This document shows, in pieces, positions 34,637-42,636 of a DNA stretch of 43,043 nt. Numbering within the stretch: the first letter of the stretch is position 1; each line of letters starts with the position of its first letter. The DNA comes from Lachnospiraceae bacterium (lineage in GTDB: Bacteria > Bacillota > Clostridia > Lachnospirales > Lachnospiraceae). The stretch spans positions 1 through 43,043 of the forward strand of contig JAISSU010000012.1 in the NCBI GenBank assembly GCA_031272985.1, in the 5' to 3' direction. The notes beneath the pieces were generated by a model, which saw only the letters and a program-made list of their open reading frames with translations, did not search any database and was not told the DNA's origin. A program made the translations under genes and the position numbers.

Positions 34637-36004
34637 TTAGCTAAGCGGTTTCGTTTTCATCAATTCTGCCTTGCTTCTTTCAGAGTAAAACAACGGGATA
34701 AGACCATTCATATGAGTGACGCCGTTTTTAGTGATTATGCATCTGTCGCTTTCGAGTTTCAACAATCCCCAATCGTCGGCATACTTTAGCACATCATAAA
34801 ATCGCTTTACAAAGTCAATTTTAAACCTTTCGTAAAACTCGCGGTAATTTATATAACCAAAATAGAACATCACCGACACCGCTTTAGCTATTGATTCTTC
34901 AAGCGGCAGGTCGTAGATGTCCTGTATCGGAAAATAGCCTTCGTCAATATCGGACATATATTTGACAATGCTCTTGTTTGCCGCGCCGGTATTGTATGCC
35001 AAGTAATCATGACCGAACGACTGCGCGCCTGCGCCAAGCCCGATATATGGGGTCGCGTTTATTACGCGGCGTGTAAGATAACTGCTTGTTCCCTCGTCGT
35101 AAGGAATACGACTGAATGTGTTTTTTCCGTAATTTGCGATGTATCCGTTTTGTTCAAGTATTTCAAACGCGAGTCGATATTGCTTATTTAGTTTCGCTTT
35201 TGATACATAGGAGGCATCGGAAGAGATTTTTGTAAGCTTGTAGCGCATTTCGTACAAAGTGATATATTCGGGCTCTAAGGAAATGGCATAATTAACGGTA
35301 TTTACAAAATCGTCATAATCCTGATCTTTAAAGCCATACATCAGATCAATGTTCAATAATGTGAACCCCGCTCGCCTTATGTTGTCAACCGCTTCGCGGT
35401 AAATGGCAATACCGCCTTCGCGCTGCATATTCTCTAATAACTTAGCGTTCACCGTTTGCACACCCATTGAAATTCGCGGTATGCCTAATTCTCTGATAAT
35501 CTTTAGTTTGTCGAACTGACGGACAGCGTTAATAGGTGTGGTTTCTATGGATTTTGTAAAGAAATTTGACAGATCGAATTGCTCATTGACTGCCGTCATT
35601 AACGCTTCAAGCTGCGGTATTTCCAATTCAGTCGGAGTGCCGCCGCCGATATCAAAGCCGACAATTTTAGGCTTATTAGCCGAATTCCTGCCAACTAACT
35701 CGCCGTACATTTTAATTTCAGTAAGCAAATGGTCAACATACGCCTGTTTCAGCTCGACTTCATCGCCTGATACAACGACATATTCGCAAAATTTACACCG
35801 CGACTTGCAGAAAGGCACATGTACATAAAGACTTAACTGAGTGCATTTCTCAAAATCAGCTTCCAAAAATCCCCTGTATTTTTCCCGATCCGTTATTTTG
35901 TATTGCATTAATGATACGGGAGTAAGCGGATACGCTGTATTGGTGATGTGAAACAACTCCATACCTTTATCAAATAAATCATTCAAATCATATTGAGTTT
36001 CCAT
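34637..36004 (-). CDS. radical SAM protein, HemN/HemW-like
   Basis: Cytoplasmic radical SAM enzyme of 455 aa. The cluster motif CxxxCxxC is at about residues 66-73 (VPFCKSRCKFCEY), followed by GGGTPTELE, SIETTP and the HemN-type MGVQT segment, then a C-terminal winged domain (EGYFPIQDIYDLPLEE). As in HemW it lacks the fourth cysteine of true HemN oxidases, so it is not a proven coproporphyrinogen oxidase. A heme-chaperone-like or other radical role is likely; the neighbours do not fix it. Confidence 0.75.
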   Translation of the reverse strand: METQYDLNDLFDKGMELFHITNTAYPLTPVSLMQYKITDREKYRGFLEADFEKCTQLSLYVHVPFCKSRCKFCEYVVVSGDEVELKQAYVDHLLTEIKMYGELVGRNSANKPKIVGFDIGGGTPTELEIPQLEALMTAVNEQFDLSNFFTKSIETTPINAVRQFDKLKIIRELGIPRISMGVQTVNAKLLENMQREGGIAIYREAVDNIRRAGFTLLNIDLMYGFKDQDYDDFVNTVNYAISLEPEYITLYEMRYKLTKISSDASYVSKAKLNKQYRLAFEILEQNGYIANYGKNTFSRIPYDEGTSSYLTRRVINATPYIGLGAGAQSFGHDYLAYNTGAANKSIVKYMSDIDEGYFPIQDIYDLPLEESIAKAVSVMFYFGYINYREFYERFKIDFVKRFYDVLKYADDWGLLKLESDRCIITKNGVTHMNGLIPLFYSERSKAELMKTKPLS

Positions 36005-36064
36005 TATTTAGCCCTCCGTAATTGTAAACCGGGATTGAACGGGTGAGATAAGGCTTTGTCTTAA

Positions 36065-37765
36065 TTAGAGCACTTCCTCGATATCCACCTCGTCTTTAAT
36101 CACTCGCATATACAACTTATGAATTGTAACAAACTTCTCGGCATCGGTTAGCTTCTGCGAAGTCTTATAATTGTTAAGTTGCGCCAGAGCTTCCTGCCTC
36201 TTTTGCGTGCGCACTGCCTCTGAATCCTTCGCTTTACTGATATATTTGATTTCAATTACATAGTAATGACTAAACGTATAAAGCGGCGTTGGCAAAATCG
36301 CTAAGTCTATCCTGCCTTTTTCGACATCTATTTCCGTTTCTAAATGGATGTTTTGATACAGTCTCAGATAGGCGATGATAAAGTTCTTGATGCCTTGTTC
36401 ATTCATTTTACTGAAATCAAAGTCATCAAGCAGGGAAAGATTCTTGTGTAGAAAACATATAAACGGCTGTGTATCGCCTTTTCTGACAAGACTCGTAACC
36501 GCGCCGTGCAGGTCGTCGATCGTGGGCAATAGCAATCTGTTCAAATACCCGAGATATAGTTCGGAATACAGCATTTCTATCGTTCTGTTCGGAACGCCCA
36601 GCACAGGTCGCCCGGCATCTATATTTTTTACAGTCAGAAAACCGAGATAGTACAGCATCGTAACCAAGTCGGTCTTATTTTCCATAAATTCCTCAGGCTT
36701 GAATTTCAGCAGGATTTGTAATGCCAAATCCTCCTTTTGCTGAATCGTTTCAAGGATTTTTAATTTCGTTTCGTGATCGCCTAACAGATCAATCAATCGC
36801 CTCACCGTTCCCGGATCGGACTGGACTCGCGAGTCAACAAGCTCAGGTGGGGGAACTTCATTTCCGATGAGAAATGCGAGGTAATAGAAAACGAGCGTTG
36901 AATTGTATATTCTGCCGATGTTTGCGTTTATGGTATTGAAAATGTATCCGTTATAGTATTCGCGAAGCACATTCTTGTGAGAAATATTAATCCCATAATA
37001 GTCGAGTATACTGTCTACCTCGGATTCTGTGAAACCGATCATATTATTCAGCCTCGGATCAAGCGAACGATTGATCACATAATTGAATCCGCTCGCAAGG
37101 GCATCAAGTGTAATCGGAGTTACACCCGTGATATATACGCGCTCAATTAAGTTGCCTGAAAACTCCTTAAAGACCTCATAGAATGAACGCACGAAGCCGG
37201 ACTTGCTTGTTATATCCTTGAAATAGTTAAAATCTGAGCCAAGTACGGCGTTGGCAAAATTGTCATATTCGTCGATAAGAAGATAGATTTTCGTGTCACA
37301 GATATCCCTGTAGTTTATCAGGAAATTTCGGGTAAGTATATTTAATGGCGCAGTCTTGTCAATCTCAATTTCTATTTTGTTTCTGCGCGCAAAACTCTCT
37401 AAATTGATAATAACAGTCTCTTTAAACTGCGGCTTAACTTTTCCACTCTCCGATTCAATCCCGCTGAAGTCAAACTTAAGCACGTTATATGTGTTTGCAA
37501 GATGCGTTTTGTGCTCATGGATATACAGTCCGCCAAAGAGTGTATCGAATTCATCAGCATATCTGACGTCGTAGTAATACATGAGCATACTGGTAAAGAG
37601 CGACTTTCCGAAACGTTTCGGTCGCAGCATCAGATTGAAATCTCCAATATTCTCAAGCTCTTCTATAAACCGGGTTTTATCAATATATAGCCCGTTTGTC
37701 GTAATGAGCGATCTGAAATCGGGGTTTCCATCTTTTATCTGCTTTTTGGTCTTATCATATGCCAT
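36065..37765 (-). CDS. AAA-ATPase-like protein with C-terminal PD-(D/E)XK domain
   Basis: Protein of 566 aa from the AAA-ATPase-like (PF09820) plus PDDEXK_9 (DUF1703) group expanded in gut anaerobes. The N-terminus has GLYIDKTRFIEEL and RPKRFGKSLFTSML (P-loop-like), with a LLIDEYD Walker B near 160. The C-terminal nuclease-like motif is GRIDLAI then VIEIKYI. The ATG at 37765 follows GGAGGGA by 6 bases; an upstream in-frame start at 37816 is less likely. Function is unknown; mobile-element or defense roles are only guesses. It stands alone on the minus strand. Confidence 0.82.
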   Translation of the reverse strand: MAYDKTKKQIKDGNPDFRSLITTNGLYIDKTRFIEELENIGDFNLMLRPKRFGKSLFTSMLMYYYDVRYADEFDTLFGGLYIHEHKTHLANTYNVLKFDFSGIESESGKVKPQFKETVIINLESFARRNKIEIEIDKTAPLNILTRNFLINYRDICDTKIYLLIDEYDNFANAVLGSDFNYFKDITSKSGFVRSFYEVFKEFSGNLIERVYITGVTPITLDALASGFNYVINRSLDPRLNNMIGFTESEVDSILDYYGINISHKNVLREYYNGYIFNTINANIGRIYNSTLVFYYLAFLIGNEVPPPELVDSRVQSDPGTVRRLIDLLGDHETKLKILETIQQKEDLALQILLKFKPEEFMENKTDLVTMLYYLGFLTVKNIDAGRPVLGVPNRTIEMLYSELYLGYLNRLLLPTIDDLHGAVTSLVRKGDTQPFICFLHKNLSLLDDFDFSKMNEQGIKNFIIAYLRLYQNIHLETEIDVEKGRIDLAILPTPLYTFSHYYVIEIKYISKAKDSEAVRTQKRQEALAQLNNYKTSQKLTDAEKFVTIHKLYMRVIKDEVDIEEVL

Positions 37766-38187
37766 GGAACTCCCTCCAATTATAGTGCCTACGACGCAAT
37801 TATTATATAATAACATTCAAATAAGCGCAAGGGAGCGGGCTATTTGGCGACGATGCAGATTCCTTATATAAAAAATTACAATTGCGCATAAATAATGGCC
37901 GTAAAAGTGCAAAGGATTAGTCAATGGTTGATTGTCGGAACAAAAAGTTGAAATCATGCCGAATGAAATTTGAAAATTGTGCCGAATGGAATTGAGAAAT
38001 TGTACCGGATGTATTATGCTGACATCATTAAAGAAAAGAGGTGACTTTAAAGCACTAAAGAATTAGTGCTGCTCGGGCAAGGCGTGATAAGATTATATGG
38101 AAATTATGAGTTACACAATCTGAGCATTCAACATTGCAGACACAAAGCTAAATGAGAATGTGCGTAAGAAGTTGGAGGGGTTAAAAA
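37766..38187. other. 422-base intergenic region with tandem repeat
   Basis: No convincing gene is seen. It holds 2.3 copies of a 23-bp tandem repeat at 37958-38011, units GCCGAATG.AATT..A.AATTGT, and an open stretch near 38054-38153 without a clear start codon. It may contain the promoter and operators of the ABC exporter genes. Confidence 0.4.
37958..38011 (+). repeat. 23-bp tandem repeat, about 2.3 copies
   Basis: Unit 1 (37958-37980) and unit 2 (37981-38003) both begin GCCGAATG and end AATTGT; a third partial unit starts ACCGGATG at 38004. It may be an operator array for the ABC genes downstream. Confidence 0.55.
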
Positions 38188-38955
38188 ATGGCGGCGATTA
38201 ACGTATCGGGCTTACGCAAATCTTTCAAGGGCGCAAAAGGCAGCGTAAATGAAGTCCTCAAAGGCGTGGACTTTACGGTCGAGAAAGGGGAGATTTTTGC
38301 CCTGCTCGGTTCAAATGGAGCCGGAAAAACAACAATAGTCAATATTCTCTCCACGCTATTGAAACCAGACGCCGGAACGGCGTGCGTTTGCGGATTTGAT
38401 GTGTCCAAACAAGCAAACAAGGTCCGAGAGAGTATTAGTCTTACGGGGCAGTTCGCCGCAGTGGACGAGATTCTCACCGGGCGAGAAAATATAATATTAA
38501 TTGCAAAACTTCGCGGTGTACATGAACCCGCAAAGGTAGCTGATGATCTACTGGAGAGATTCGGGCTTTTAGAAGCCGCCGACCGCCGAGTATATACATA
38601 CAGCGGAGGTATGACCAGAAGGCTTGATATTGCCATGAGCCTTGTAGGAACTCCTGCGGTAATTTTCCTCGATGAGCCTACAACCGGACTTGATCCGGAA
38701 GCGAGATTAGAAGTCTGGAAAACAATAAAAGAACTCAGCAACAGCGGCGTTACGGTAATGTTGACAACGCAATATTTGGAAGAAGCGGAGCAGCTTTCCG
38801 ACCGGATCGCCATTTTACACGGAGGTAAAATTATAGCGAACGGACCGCTTCAAGAATTAAAACAGTTATTCCCGCCCACAAAGGTGGAGTATGTCGAGAA
38901 ACAGCCATCACTTGAAGAGATCTTTCTTTCAATAACAGCTAAGGGGGGCGAGTAA
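38188..38955 (+). CDS. ABC transporter ATPase, DrrA type
   Basis: Cytoplasmic ATPase of an ABC-2 exporter, 255 aa. Walker A GSNGAGKTT (about 45), Q-loop LTGQFAAVDE, signature YSGGMTRR (the family's usual YSGGM), Walker B VIFLDEPTTGLDPE, and a His-switch substitution TTQYLEEA where many have TTH. Such DrrA-like pumps export drugs or lipids. The permease starts 1 base after its stop, so the pair is a full exporter. The gene sits after the repeat-rich intergenic region. Confidence 0.92.
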   Translation: MAAINVSGLRKSFKGAKGSVNEVLKGVDFTVEKGEIFALLGSNGAGKTTIVNILSTLLKPDAGTACVCGFDVSKQANKVRESISLTGQFAAVDEILTGRENIILIAKLRGVHEPAKVADDLLERFGLLEAADRRVYTYSGGMTRRLDIAMSLVGTPAVIFLDEPTTGLDPEARLEVWKTIKELSNSGVTVMLTTQYLEEAEQLSDRIAILHGGKIIANGPLQELKQLFPPTKVEYVEKQPSLEEIFLSITAKGGE

Positions 38956-39720
38956 ATGAAACATACCTTTATTCTTTTCGGACGCAGTATAAAACACATA
39001 TTACGAAGCCCCGACACCATTATTACTGTGCTGATAATGCCCGCTGTAATTATGCTTATGTTTGTATATGTATTAGGAGGCGCTGTAAAAAACAGCATTG
39101 GGGAAAATGTCAATTACGTTAATTATCAGTTGCCCGGAATCTTGCTCATGACTGTCGCATGCGGTATATCTTATTGCGCGGTACGCCTTTTCACAGATAT
39201 TCAAAAAGGGATATTTTCGAGGTTTCACTCCATGCCGATATCGCGAGCTGCGGTTCTATGGTCAAATGTACTGTCATCAATAGTCTCAAATTTCATATCA
39301 CTGGTGATTATCATTCTAATCGCGTTGTTAATGGGATTTCGCTCAAGTGCAAGCATCCTCGCGTGGCTCGGTGTCTTTGGGATTTTACTGCTATTTACGC
39401 TCGCCCTCACTTGGCTTGCGGTTATTTCGGGTTTATTGGCAAAGAGTGCTGAAGGCTCATATATATTCTCTTATCCGCTGATCTTTTTGCCTTTCTTCAG
39501 TTCGGCATTTGTGCCTACGGAAACAATGCCGCCGGCTCTCAGAGCCTTTGCAGAGAATCAGCCGGTAACGTCAATCGTAAACACACTTCGCTATTTATTA
39601 AACTCAGAACCTGTCGGAAAAGAAATATGGGCCGCCCTGGCATGGTGCTTTGGGATAGCCGTCGCGGGCTATGTGGTCGCTTTGTGGGCATATAAAGAAA
39701 AGCAACCTCTTTTCATTTGA
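38956..39720 (+). CDS. ABC-2 type permease, DrrB type
   Basis: Membrane partner of the preceding ATPase, 254 aa, with six hydrophobic segments and the DrrB-like motif LPGILLMTVACGISYCAVRLFTDIQKGIFSRFHSMPISRAAVLW. The start abuts the ATPase stop. A perfect inverted repeat follows (39762-39786). The exported compound is unknown. Confidence 0.9.
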   Translation: MKHTFILFGRSIKHILRSPDTIITVLIMPAVIMLMFVYVLGGAVKNSIGENVNYVNYQLPGILLMTVACGISYCAVRLFTDIQKGIFSRFHSMPISRAAVLWSNVLSSIVSNFISLVIIILIALLMGFRSSASILAWLGVFGILLLFTLALTWLAVISGLLAKSAEGSYIFSYPLIFLPFFSSAFVPTETMPPALRAFAENQPVTSIVNTLRYLLNSEPVGKEIWAALAWCFGIAVAGYVVALWAYKEKQPLFI

Positions 39721-39753
39721 TGAAGTTATAAGAAATATGCGATTGAATCGCGC

Positions 39754-39828
39754 TTAGCACCAAAGAATATCCACTGGATATTCTTTAATAGTCTCTTCGC
39801 CGGTCACACGTGTTTGTAAAAGCGGCAT
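39754..39828 (-). CDS. candidate small ORF (24 aa)
   Basis: A short minus-strand ORF reads MPLLQTRVTG to EYPVDILWC, with an AGGAGG site 9 bases upstream and a near palindrome with promoter-like sequence beyond it (39857-39880). An alternative 15-codon ORF starts at 39832. It overlaps the exporter terminator hairpin. It could be a real small peptide or a chance frame. Confidence 0.3.
   Translation of the reverse strand: MPLLQTRVTGEETIKEYPVDILWC
39762..39786. terminator. perfect inverted repeat after the ABC exporter
   Basis: AAAGAATATCC (39762-39772) and GGATATTCTTT (39776-39786) pair perfectly over 11 bp with an ACT loop. No long T-run follows, so termination strength is uncertain. Confidence 0.6.
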
Positions 39829-39856
39829 ACATTTAATCCTCCTCTATCCCTCCTCT

Positions 39857-39880
39857 TTGTATGACAATATTGTATTACAA
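39857..39880. promoter_or_regulatory. 24-bp near palindrome
   Basis: TTGTA (39857-39861), central ACAATATTGT (39864-39873) and TACAA (39876-39880) are symmetric; only two dinucleotides break symmetry. It lies between the small minus-strand ORF and the cas3 promoter and may be an operator for either. Confidence 0.45.
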
Positions 39881-39920
39881 TTGAAAAATAAACGTAAGAG
39901 CTATTTGCGCCGGGTATACC

Positions 39921-39949
39921 TTGAAGCCGGGTGAATTTTGCGGTATAAT
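39921..39949 (+). promoter_or_regulatory. promoter of the cas3 remnant
   Basis: TTGAAG (39921-39926), 17-bp spacer, TATAAT (39944-39949). It lies about 80 bases before the likely cas3 start. Confidence 0.65.
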
Positions 39950-40026
39950 TTTTTTAATAGAATTCCATTTAGTTTTGCGGGGTGAATCCGGGCATTTGAA
40001 GAAATTGTCAGAATATCGGTCAGGTT

Positions 40027-40321
40027 GTGCATATAGATAAGGGATACGAGATAAATGCAAAATCTTTTTGGGGGAAAAAGGACGCGGACGAAACGATCAG
40101 CCGCTCTTTGTCGGAGCATTTGGCGGATACAGTTGTCAGAGCGCAGTATCTTTGGGATTGCTGGCTGTGCTCGGCGCTCATCACGGCAAACCGGCAAGTT
40201 TGCACGAGGTGTCAGATCCCATATCCGTTATCCAGGCGAATCAAGAGCATCATTTTTTCAGAACTGAAGAAAAAGAAGACTATATAAAAGTCTGACGGGA
40301 GTTGCTGGATACCGCCCTTAA
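40027..40321 (+). pseudogene. cas3: decayed type I-E cas3 (HD-domain part)
   Basis: Two fragments in different frames match the start of type I-E Cas3. Fragment 1, from GTG 40027, reads INAKSFWGKKDADE then SEHLADTVVRAQYLWDCWL. Fragment 2, another frame from about 40150, reads AVLGAHHGKPASLHE then EEKEDYIKV, a TGA where a Trp is expected, and RELLDTALK. About 115 residues between them, including the HDxGK catalytic motif, are deleted. The Cas3 helicase half is absent; the frame ends where CRISPR repeat 1 begins. Promoter and start look native. The protein cannot be a working nuclease. Confidence 0.75.
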
Positions 40322-40410
40322 GTGTTCCCCGCACGTGCGGGGGTGATCCTACAACAAAGCGCAAGAGGAACTACGAAATGGCGTGTTCCCCGCACGTGCG
40401 GGGGTGATCC
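40322..40410 (+). CRISPR. type I-E CRISPR: repeats 1 and 2 with one 33-nt spacer
   Basis: Repeat 1 (40322-40349) and repeat 2 (40383-40410) are identical 28-mers, starting GTGTTCCCC, with palindromic core CCCCGCACGTGCGGGG and ending GTGATCC, typical of type I-E repeats. They enclose a 33-nt spacer (40350-40382), the normal length. No AT-rich leader precedes repeat 1, only cas3 sequence. No cas1, cas2 or Cascade genes are in the window. Confidence 0.92.
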
Positions 40411-40611
40411 TTAAAATGGTCAGATAATGGATTTGTACCCGTAAACCCCGATAAACAGCAAGATGAACAAGCTTATTCGGGAATTAAACAAACCTTTGGA
40501 GAAACAGCTTATGAACTCGCAATAAAGCTTGAATTGCTCAATGAAAAAGGCAAACAAAAAGTTTTATCATATGTAAATGATGTTGTCGCAAATAAGGATA
40601 ATTTAAAGTGA
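40411..40611 (+). pseudogene. C-terminal fragment of a phage XRE-like repressor
   Basis: A frame open from the first base after repeat 2 reads LKWSDNGFVPVNPDKQQDEQ then ends KGKQKVLSYVNDVVANKDNLK before TGA at 40609. The tail resembles the end of helix-turn-helix phage repressors. There is no start, so the gene is cut at the CRISPR repeat. Followed by a complete gene with overlapping ribosome site. Confidence 0.55.
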
Positions 40612-40622
40612 AGGAGGAAAAT

Positions 40623-41555
40623 ATGAATTGCCCGTACTGTCAAAAGAAGTTGAGAGAAAAGATTGTCGATAATAAGCTTTACGGCTATTGTGACGATTGC
40701 AAGAAGCGGTTTAAACTCAAGGAGGAAGTTAAACCCGCGAACTCGTGGGAAGATTACGAGAGTGACATAATTAATGACGTGCCGGAAATTAAACCACAAA
40801 GATTAGTACCAACAAGCACATTGCAATCATATGGATTTTACGATTCTGATGTCAACGAAAAAACTACTACCTCGCAAGTTATCCCCGGAAAATCTACAAA
40901 TAAGAAAAATAAAACATCTCCCGTCTGGAAGATACTAACAATCATATTTGCGGTTTTATTCGTGGTCACTCTTATATTAGGCTCAAAAGCGGGATATGCC
41001 GTAGGATATGAAAAGGGGTATGACCAAGCCGCAAGCGAAACGCAATCCCAAAATTCCGACAGTAGCACAAACTCGAATTATGTCGAAAATACAACAAGCG
41101 CGAGTACAAACGAAAGCAATGTAGAATCGGAAGCAAGCGAACTCGATACAACATCTGGATATTTTGAGTTTACTGATTTCAATGTCCAGATAACGGACTT
41201 CTTTGTAGTCCCTGCGGGGGGTGTGGGTAACAACAAATATAATGAAGGTGATATTATCGTATTTAAGATTACAATAAATAACGTGTCCCGCGATAGTCTG
41301 TCACCAATGGTAGTATCGTGGTATTTCAAGTGCTTACAAGACAATGACCCCAATGAATATCATTATCTCGATTCCGCTACTTATGATGACGAAACCGAGG
41401 CTGATTGGACAGCGGAAATTAAGCCTGGCGGTTCTGTCAGTTACTCGATTTCCTTTGAACTGGAAGCAGATAGAACTACTCCATTATTCTTGTATGCGTC
41501 CAATGATGTATGGGATTATCTGTATGGTGCTTACTGGGTATACTGGGAACAATAA
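40623..41555 (+). CDS. zinc-ribbon membrane protein with DUF5067-like domain
   Basis: Protein of 310 aa: zinc ribbon (residues 1-32, CPYCQK and CDDCKK), a linker, a transmembrane helix (about 108-128), a Ser/Thr/Asn-rich segment, then an extracytoplasmic DUF5067-like domain (about 180-310; VFKITINNVSRD, LQDNDPNEYHYLD, EIKPGGSVSYSISFEL). Such proteins are common next to repressors in prophage lysogeny modules. ATG 40623 follows AAGGAGG. It lies wholly between CRISPR repeats 2 and 3. Confidence 0.7.
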   Translation: MNCPYCQKKLREKIVDNKLYGYCDDCKKRFKLKEEVKPANSWEDYESDIINDVPEIKPQRLVPTSTLQSYGFYDSDVNEKTTTSQVIPGKSTNKKNKTSPVWKILTIIFAVLFVVTLILGSKAGYAVGYEKGYDQAASETQSQNSDSSTNSNYVENTTSASTNESNVESEASELDTTSGYFEFTDFNVQITDFFVVPAGGVGNNKYNEGDIIVFKITINNVSRDSLSPMVVSWYFKCLQDNDPNEYHYLDSATYDDETEADWTAEIKPGGSVSYSISFELEADRTTPLFLYASNDVWDYLYGAYWVYWEQ

Positions 41556-41579
41556 AGAAAGAAAAGAGAAATGAGGTTA

Positions 41580-41607
41580 GTGTTCCCCGCACGTGCGGGG
41601 GTGATCC
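41580..41607 (+). CRISPR. CRISPR repeat 3 (isolated)
   Basis: An identical copy of the 28-nt repeat, 1169 nt after repeat 2 and 1198 nt before repeat 4. The flanks do not carry another repeat within 60 nt. Confidence 0.9.
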
Positions 41608-41715
41608 CCCTTATATTAAATGCGATAGAAAATTTAACTATATATAAATATAGGCAATTTTTGCCCAAAACTGCCCATAGATATTTTTCAACAAAATTTT
41701 TCAAAATTATAGGTC

Positions 41716-41744
41716 TTGCCTTAAAATTCGTAAAATGCTATAAT
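41716..41744 (+). promoter_or_regulatory. promoter of the small zinc-ribbon gene
   Basis: TTGCCT (41716-41721), 17-bp spacer, TATAAT (41739-41744), 31 bases before the ATG at 41776. Confidence 0.65.
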
Positions 41745-41775
41745 AATTTGATTAAAACGGATTCGGAGGTGAGCT

Positions 41776-42036
41776 ATGGATATTTTGGAAGATGAGTATA
41801 AGGATGAAACTCCTGGCTATGACCCAGAGTGTTTTCCGGATTGTCCTAAATGTGGAACCGTTATGGGCTACAGTTCTGTACTCGATGAATTTAGATGTTC
41901 GAAGTGCGGAGAGAAGATGGATGGTTCAGAAGGGGAGTTTGTTTTGTATGCCGAAGACGGAATGCCATGGTGTTGCTCGATTTGCGACGGGCCTTGGCCA
42001 GATTGCGAAGATAGTTGTAGAGTTTTTGATGATTGA
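41776..42036 (+). CDS. small zinc-ribbon protein, phage-like
   Basis: Acidic 86-aa protein with two CxxC pairs (CPKCGT and CSKCGEK) and a second Cys-rich group (CCSICDGPWPDCEDSC). GGAGGTGAG precedes the ATG. It is not recognised. It starts a two-gene unit with the PASTA-like gene, between CRISPR repeats 3 and 4, and is AT-rich like the phage-type neighbours. Confidence 0.6.
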   Translation: MDILEDEYKDETPGYDPECFPDCPKCGTVMGYSSVLDEFRCSKCGEKMDGSEGEFVLYAEDGMPWCCSICDGPWPDCEDSCRVFDD

Positions 42037-42054
42037 TATTTTGGGGGATAGAAG

Positions 42055-42549
42055 ATGGCTACGGTTAGTAATTTTAGTAATGTGATGAAAGTCGTTGAGA
42101 GGGGTGTTAAAGTTGGCGGAGCGGTTGTGGCCTTGGTTGGTCCAGCCATAGTTTATATTTCTGATAAGGCTAGAGACCATAGAGAGTATATCAGATCTTT
42201 ACCAACAGTTCCAGATGTAACAGGAATTGATATTTTAAAAGCTGAGGAAATAGTTAAAAGTAATTCTCTAATTCCTGTCAGAGTACTGGCAAATCCGACA
42301 AAAGAGTATGTTCATAAACCAATCGGGCAAGTAATTAAAACTAGACCAAGAGCTAAATCTAAAGCAGAAGAAAAGTCGGTTGTTAAAATTTACTACATCG
42401 ACGAGTCGATAATGGCTAGATGTATAGAACTAAAAGATTTATATTTGAAAAAGAAAGAAGAAGCGCGTTTGGCATACGAGCAGAAGAAAAGGGAGTTGGT
42501 AGGGAAGATTCCAAAGAAGAAGCAGGAATATTTAGAGGTTTTTGACTAA
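42055..42549 (+). CDS. small PASTA-like membrane protein
   Basis: Protein of 164 aa. A hydrophobic helix at about 18-35 (KVGGAVVALVGPAIVYI) is followed by one PASTA-like domain (about 48-118; VPDVTGIDILKAEEIVKSN, PIGQVIKTRP), then a basic coiled-coil-like tail (EEARLAYEQKKRELVGK). PASTA modules bind peptidoglycan in Ser/Thr kinases, but here there is no kinase. It lies in the insert between repeats 3 and 4. Role unknown. Confidence 0.55.
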   Translation: MATVSNFSNVMKVVERGVKVGGAVVALVGPAIVYISDKARDHREYIRSLPTVPDVTGIDILKAEEIVKSNSLIPVRVLANPTKEYVHKPIGQVIKTRPRAKSKAEEKSVVKIYYIDESIMARCIELKDLYLKKKEEARLAYEQKKRELVGKIPKKKQEYLEVFD

Positions 42550-42587
42550 AATTTTAATTCGCGTAAAAAACATGTCCTTTTATGAGG

Positions 42588-42620
42588 AGAAGAGCATAAA
42601 CAGCTCTTCTTTTTGTTTTT
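42588..42620 (+). terminator. terminator after the PASTA-like gene
   Basis: GAAGAGC (42589-42595) and GCTCTTC (42603-42609) with a 7-base loop, followed by TTTTTGTTTTT. Confidence 0.8.
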
Positions 42621-42636
42621 CTAAGGGGTTATAGAA

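Noticed and set aside
34637..36004. True coproporphyrinogen III oxidase (HemN)
   Set aside because: The fourth cysteine typical of HemN is absent and no other heme genes are nearby.
38054..38153. Small gene upstream of the ABC ATPase
   Set aside because: One frame looks protein-like (ELVLLGQGVIRLYGNYE) but has no clear start codon with a ribosome site, so it is left unannotated.
40623..42549. Anti-CRISPR genes in the inserts
   Set aside because: No similarity to a known anti-CRISPR was recognised and no anti-CRISPR-associated regulator is visible. Proximity to repeats alone is not evidence.
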